From an archaeon (GTDB taxonomy: Archaea > Aenigmatarchaeota > Aenigmatarchaeia > QMZP01 > JAFGSV01): 64,000 nucleotides of DNA. A program made the translations under genes and the position numbers. The stretch is taken from positions 54,379-118,378 of the forward strand of contig JANQNF010000021.1 in NCBI GenBank assembly GCA_028279705.1, given 5' to 3'. The notes beneath the pieces were generated by a model. That model was not told the DNA's origin and ran no database searches. It was given only the letters and a program-made list of their open reading frames with translations. Below, in pieces: positions 62,095 to 64,000 of this stretch. The number at the start of each line of letters is the position of its first letter. The stretch's first letter is position 1.

Positions 62095-62688
62095 ATGTCT
62101 TATGAAGAAATAGATCTTGATGCAATAGAGTCCAACAAGGACGAGGCGCCTGATTACAGGCCGATGCTTAAGTCAGATGGGCCAGGTGCACCTTCCGAAC
62201 CGGACACGCGAAGGTACACGGTAAACGTGCTTTCGACGCTGGAGACTGAGGAGAAGTCCAGGTACGAGGAGTTTGCAAAAGTTGCAGAAGGTGAAGGCCT
62301 TGGGAAGATTGCAAGGATATTCAGGGACATAATGAGAGAGGAAGAGGGACATTCCGGTGAACTTCCGGAAAGCCGCACCGTAAACAATCTCAAGACTTCG
62401 ATAGGAAGGGAGAAGGAGAAGCTTGGTATACTGCGATCCATGATTTCAGATGCGCAGAAGGACGGCGACACAGTAATGGAAGAAAAACTGAAAGCGATGT
62501 TTGTTCAGGAGGAAGGACATGTCCGTAAGCTCACCGAAGCCGTCAGTGAGCTTGAGACGAGGATGGATGATGTCAGTAAAAAGAAAGCCTCAAAGAGCGA
62601 GGAGTCTTCCAGGGTGTGCAAGATGGGCAAGTGCGTTGAAAAATCGAAGTTTGAGGAGGACTTCGAGACCGTGACTTCGGATATATGA
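62095..62688 (+). CDS. Rubrerythrin-like ferritin-fold protein 1
   Basis: 197 residues. A disordered acidic N-terminus (about 1-40) is followed by a four-helix ferritin-like domain with paired glutamates: TEEKSRYEEF (about 52), MREEEGHSGE (about 82) and FVQEEGHVRK (about 142), the ExxH pattern of a diiron site. C-terminal helix has CKMGKC (about 175-180), resembling a two-Cys metal or redox motif instead of a rubredoxin domain. Probably a peroxide-reducing or iron-binding protein. GGAG lies 11 nt upstream of ATG. Confidence 0.8.
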   Translation: MSYEEIDLDAIESNKDEAPDYRPMLKSDGPGAPSEPDTRRYTVNVLSTLETEEKSRYEEFAKVAEGEGLGKIARIFRDIMREEEGHSGELPESRTVNNLKTSIGREKEKLGILRSMISDAQKDGDTVMEEKLKAMFVQEEGHVRKLTEAVSELETRMDDVSKKKASKSEESSRVCKMGKCVEKSKFEEDFETVTSDI

Positions 62689-62715
62689 TTTTCATCAAAA
62701 CGTGGAGGTGTTTTT

Positions 62716-63273
62716 ATGGATGAAAAAGGATTCGTGGACGCCGCAAAGGTGGACTTCAATGACGAGAGGGCAGTCCTCAAGGCAGCGCTCGAAAACGAGA
62801 TAAAGGGAAGGGAGTTATATTCGCAGTACGCAAAGACTGTCAAAAACGAACTGGCAAAGAAAGTTTTTGAGATACTCGCAAACGAGGAACTGACTCACAT
62901 AGCAGACATAGAGAAGTTCATCAACGCTTCCAAGGACTTTGCGGAGATCAACGTCGAGCAGATGACGTCTGAGGACTCGGTGAAGCACGCAAAGGAGGTA
63001 TTCGGAAAGATCGTGTCAGAGCTTTACAAGAAGATCGAACCGAGCGACGATGACAATACTTCAAGGGACGTTGCAATGGAGTTTGAGAAAAACGGCTACG
63101 AATACTACAAGAAAGGCGCCGAGGCAACCGTGAACATGAAGCTGAAGAAGTTCCTTGAGTGGCTGATGGAACAGGAGCAGGCCCACTACATGTTCATAAG
63201 AAACGCATTCGAATATATGAACAACCCTGAGTCCTGGTATGCAGGCGAGGAAGGCTGGCTTCTCGAGGGATAG
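62716..63273 (+). CDS. Rubrerythrin-like ferritin-fold protein 2
   Basis: 185 residues. Two ferritin-like helix pairs with diiron-type motifs: ENEIKGRELY (about 31-40), NEELTHIADIEKF (about 57-69), FEKNGYEYYKKG, and MEQEQAHYMF (about 153-162). No rubredoxin domain. It follows protein 1 by 27 nt with GGAGGTG before the ATG. The two may form a hetero-complex; both precede a Cys4 microprotein that could deliver electrons or metal. Confidence 0.85.
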   Translation: MDEKGFVDAAKVDFNDERAVLKAALENEIKGRELYSQYAKTVKNELAKKVFEILANEELTHIADIEKFINASKDFAEINVEQMTSEDSVKHAKEVFGKIVSELYKKIEPSDDDNTSRDVAMEFEKNGYEYYKKGAEATVNMKLKKFLEWLMEQEQAHYMFIRNAFEYMNNPESWYAGEEGWLLEG

Positions 63274-63284
63274 GAGGTATTGAA

Positions 63285-63341
63285 ATGGGCGACGGATGTT
63301 GCTGCTGCAGCAAAAAGACAGTGAAGAAAAAGAAGAAGTGA
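63285..63341 (+). CDS. 18-residue Cys4/Lys5 microprotein
   Basis: MGDGCCCCSKKTVKKKKK, preceded by GGAGGT (63273-63278) at 6 nt. It begins 11 nt after the second rubrerythrin-like stop, so it is the third gene of that operon. Four consecutive cysteines could bind one metal ion or iron-sulfur cluster; the lysine tail would attach to acid surfaces. Coding is supported by strong ribosome-binding site and composition; no homologue is known to me. Confidence 0.6.
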   Translation: MGDGCCCCSKKTVKKKKK

Positions 63342-63363
63342 CTCTTTATTCACCGTGATTTAG

Positions 63364-64000
63364 ATGGAAAGGGAATTAGATGTAGCTAAAAAAGCCGCTC
63401 TTGCAGCGGGTAAGATACTGATGGAGCATTACGGCAAAGTGGGCGCGGACAAAAAGAAGGACGGTTCGCTTGTGACAAAGGCTGACACCGAGTCAGAAGA
63501 TAAGATAAAGTCCATACTTTTCGAGGCTTTCCCTGACTATTCGTTCCTCGGTGAGGAGACGGGGCGTGACGACAGGAGATCTGAGTACACATGGATGGTC
63601 GACCCGCTAGACGGTACCACAAACTACGCCATGAAAAAACCCTTCTTCAACGTTTCCATAGGCCTGGTGAAGGGAAACGAGCCTGTCGTGGGAGTAATAC
63701 ACTCACCCGTGGATGGCGAGACTTTCACGGCCGTTAAGGGCGGCGGCACGTTCCTCAACGATAAGAAGGCGCGTGTCTCTGGTGGAAGTTCCCTCGAAAG
63801 CTCGAGCATGGTATTCTGCAGCGGAATTGGTACCGGAAACTCTGAAATCATGTCACGCATAAACAGTAGCCTGGGACCGGCCAAGAACCCGTTCGGGTCG
63901 AAAGGGGCAGCTGCACTTGAACTGGCATATGTCTCCTGCGGGCGCCTGGACTCGTTCGTCGCGGTCGGCGCCAAGCCATGGGATGTCGCCGCGGGCATCC
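63364..64000 (+). CDS. Inositol-monophosphatase/FBPase-family phosphatase, 3'-partial
   Basis: The first 212 residues are present; the gene runs off the window. Motifs of the family are GEETG (about 62-66), DPLDGTTNY (about 81-89) and PWDVAAG (about 205-211). In archaea such enzymes act as inositol-1-phosphatase, often with fructose-1,6-bisphosphatase activity. It starts 22 nt after the microprotein stop. FBPase activity would feed fructose 6-phosphate to the PHI/HPS route; speculative. Confidence 0.88.
   Translation, partial: MERELDVAKKAALAAGKILMEHYGKVGADKKKDGSLVTKADTESEDKIKSILFEAFPDYSFLGEETGRDDRRSEYTWMVDPLDGTTNYAMKKPFFNVSIGLVKGNEPVVGVIHSPVDGETFTAVKGGGTFLNDKKARVSGGSSLESSSMVFCSGIGTGNSEIMSRINSSLGPAKNPFGSKGAAALELAYVSCGRLDSFVAVGAKPWDVAAGI

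Overview
This 64-kb window is archaeal chromosome. It encodes a TATA-binding protein, the small replication-factor-C subunit, a KH/beta-CASP termination nuclease (FttA/aCPSF1), proteasome beta, ribosomal proteins eL15, eL19 and uL18, GatD, archaeal-type CoaD and NadM, an MscS channel and tRNA genes with bulge-helix-bulge type introns. Many genes begin about 26 nt downstream of an AT-rich TATA element with no leader, so I used TATA-to-start spacing to choose several start codons. Gene size and content (split helicase/nuclease, many small orphan genes, very large surface proteins) would fit a DPANN or deep euryarchaeal lineage. I cannot assign the lineage from the sequence alone.

Layout. 1-8.9 kb: the 3' part of a giant repetitive surface protein and a membrane-anchored partner. 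8.9-12.4 kb: PRPP synthetase, an Lrp/AsnC regulator, a small orphan, CoaD and GatD. 12.4-16.5 kb: a secreted transglutaminase-like protein, RFC small subunit and an orphan DNA methyltransferase. 16.5-18.7 kb: a four-gene operon (flavoprotein, RpiB, HPS, PHI), i.e. the ribulose-monophosphate route to ribose phosphate, which would feed the PRPP synthetase. 18.8-22.6 kb: intron-containing tRNA-Arg, AsnRS, a CYTH protein, a secreted phospholipase-D-like protein and NadM. 22.7-28.1 kb: TBP, a DUF1846 protein, CTP synthase, a pyrophosphatase-like protein, an XPF-type nuclease and a MetRS-beta-like tRNA-binding protein. 28.1-32.7 kb: envelope proteins and eL15.

32.7-38.1 kb: seven co-oriented genes (retropepsin-like protease, two RimK-type ATP-grasp ligases, an orphan protein, an MscS channel, a formylglutamate-amidohydrolase-like protein, a GNAT). 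They look like an uncharacterised amino-acid or peptide ligation and trimming system. 38.2-44.8 kb: a Hef-type helicase without its nuclease, then the anaerobic ribonucleotide reductase operon nrdR-nrdD-nrdD'-dCMP deaminase-nrdG. NrdD carries an intein and its glycyl-radical domain is a separate 49-residue protein. Tandem NrdR-like boxes precede the operon. 44.9-47.8 kb: a DtxR-FeoA fusion and FeoB behind a palindromic operator. 47.9-52.5 kb: a kinase-like orphan, FttA, proteasome beta, an orphan protein and AmrS.

52.5-54.5 kb is the most unusual part. It holds a free-standing LAGLIDADG endonuclease gene whose last codons are the first bases of a tRNA-Thr with an intron at 30/31. Two divergent microprotein genes there share one TATA box. 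It also holds a tRNA-Trp apparently interrupted twice, whose anticodon intron carries C/D-like guide elements aimed at tRNA positions 34 and 39. 54.5-57.4 kb: a condensed ribosomal operon (uL18, eL19, uS2) and a double-Lrp regulator. 57.5-64 kb: a KamA-like radical SAM protein, an MBL hydrolase, two orphans, CysRS, two rubrerythrin-like proteins, an 18-residue Cys4/Lys5 microprotein and a partial inositol-monophosphatase-family gene.
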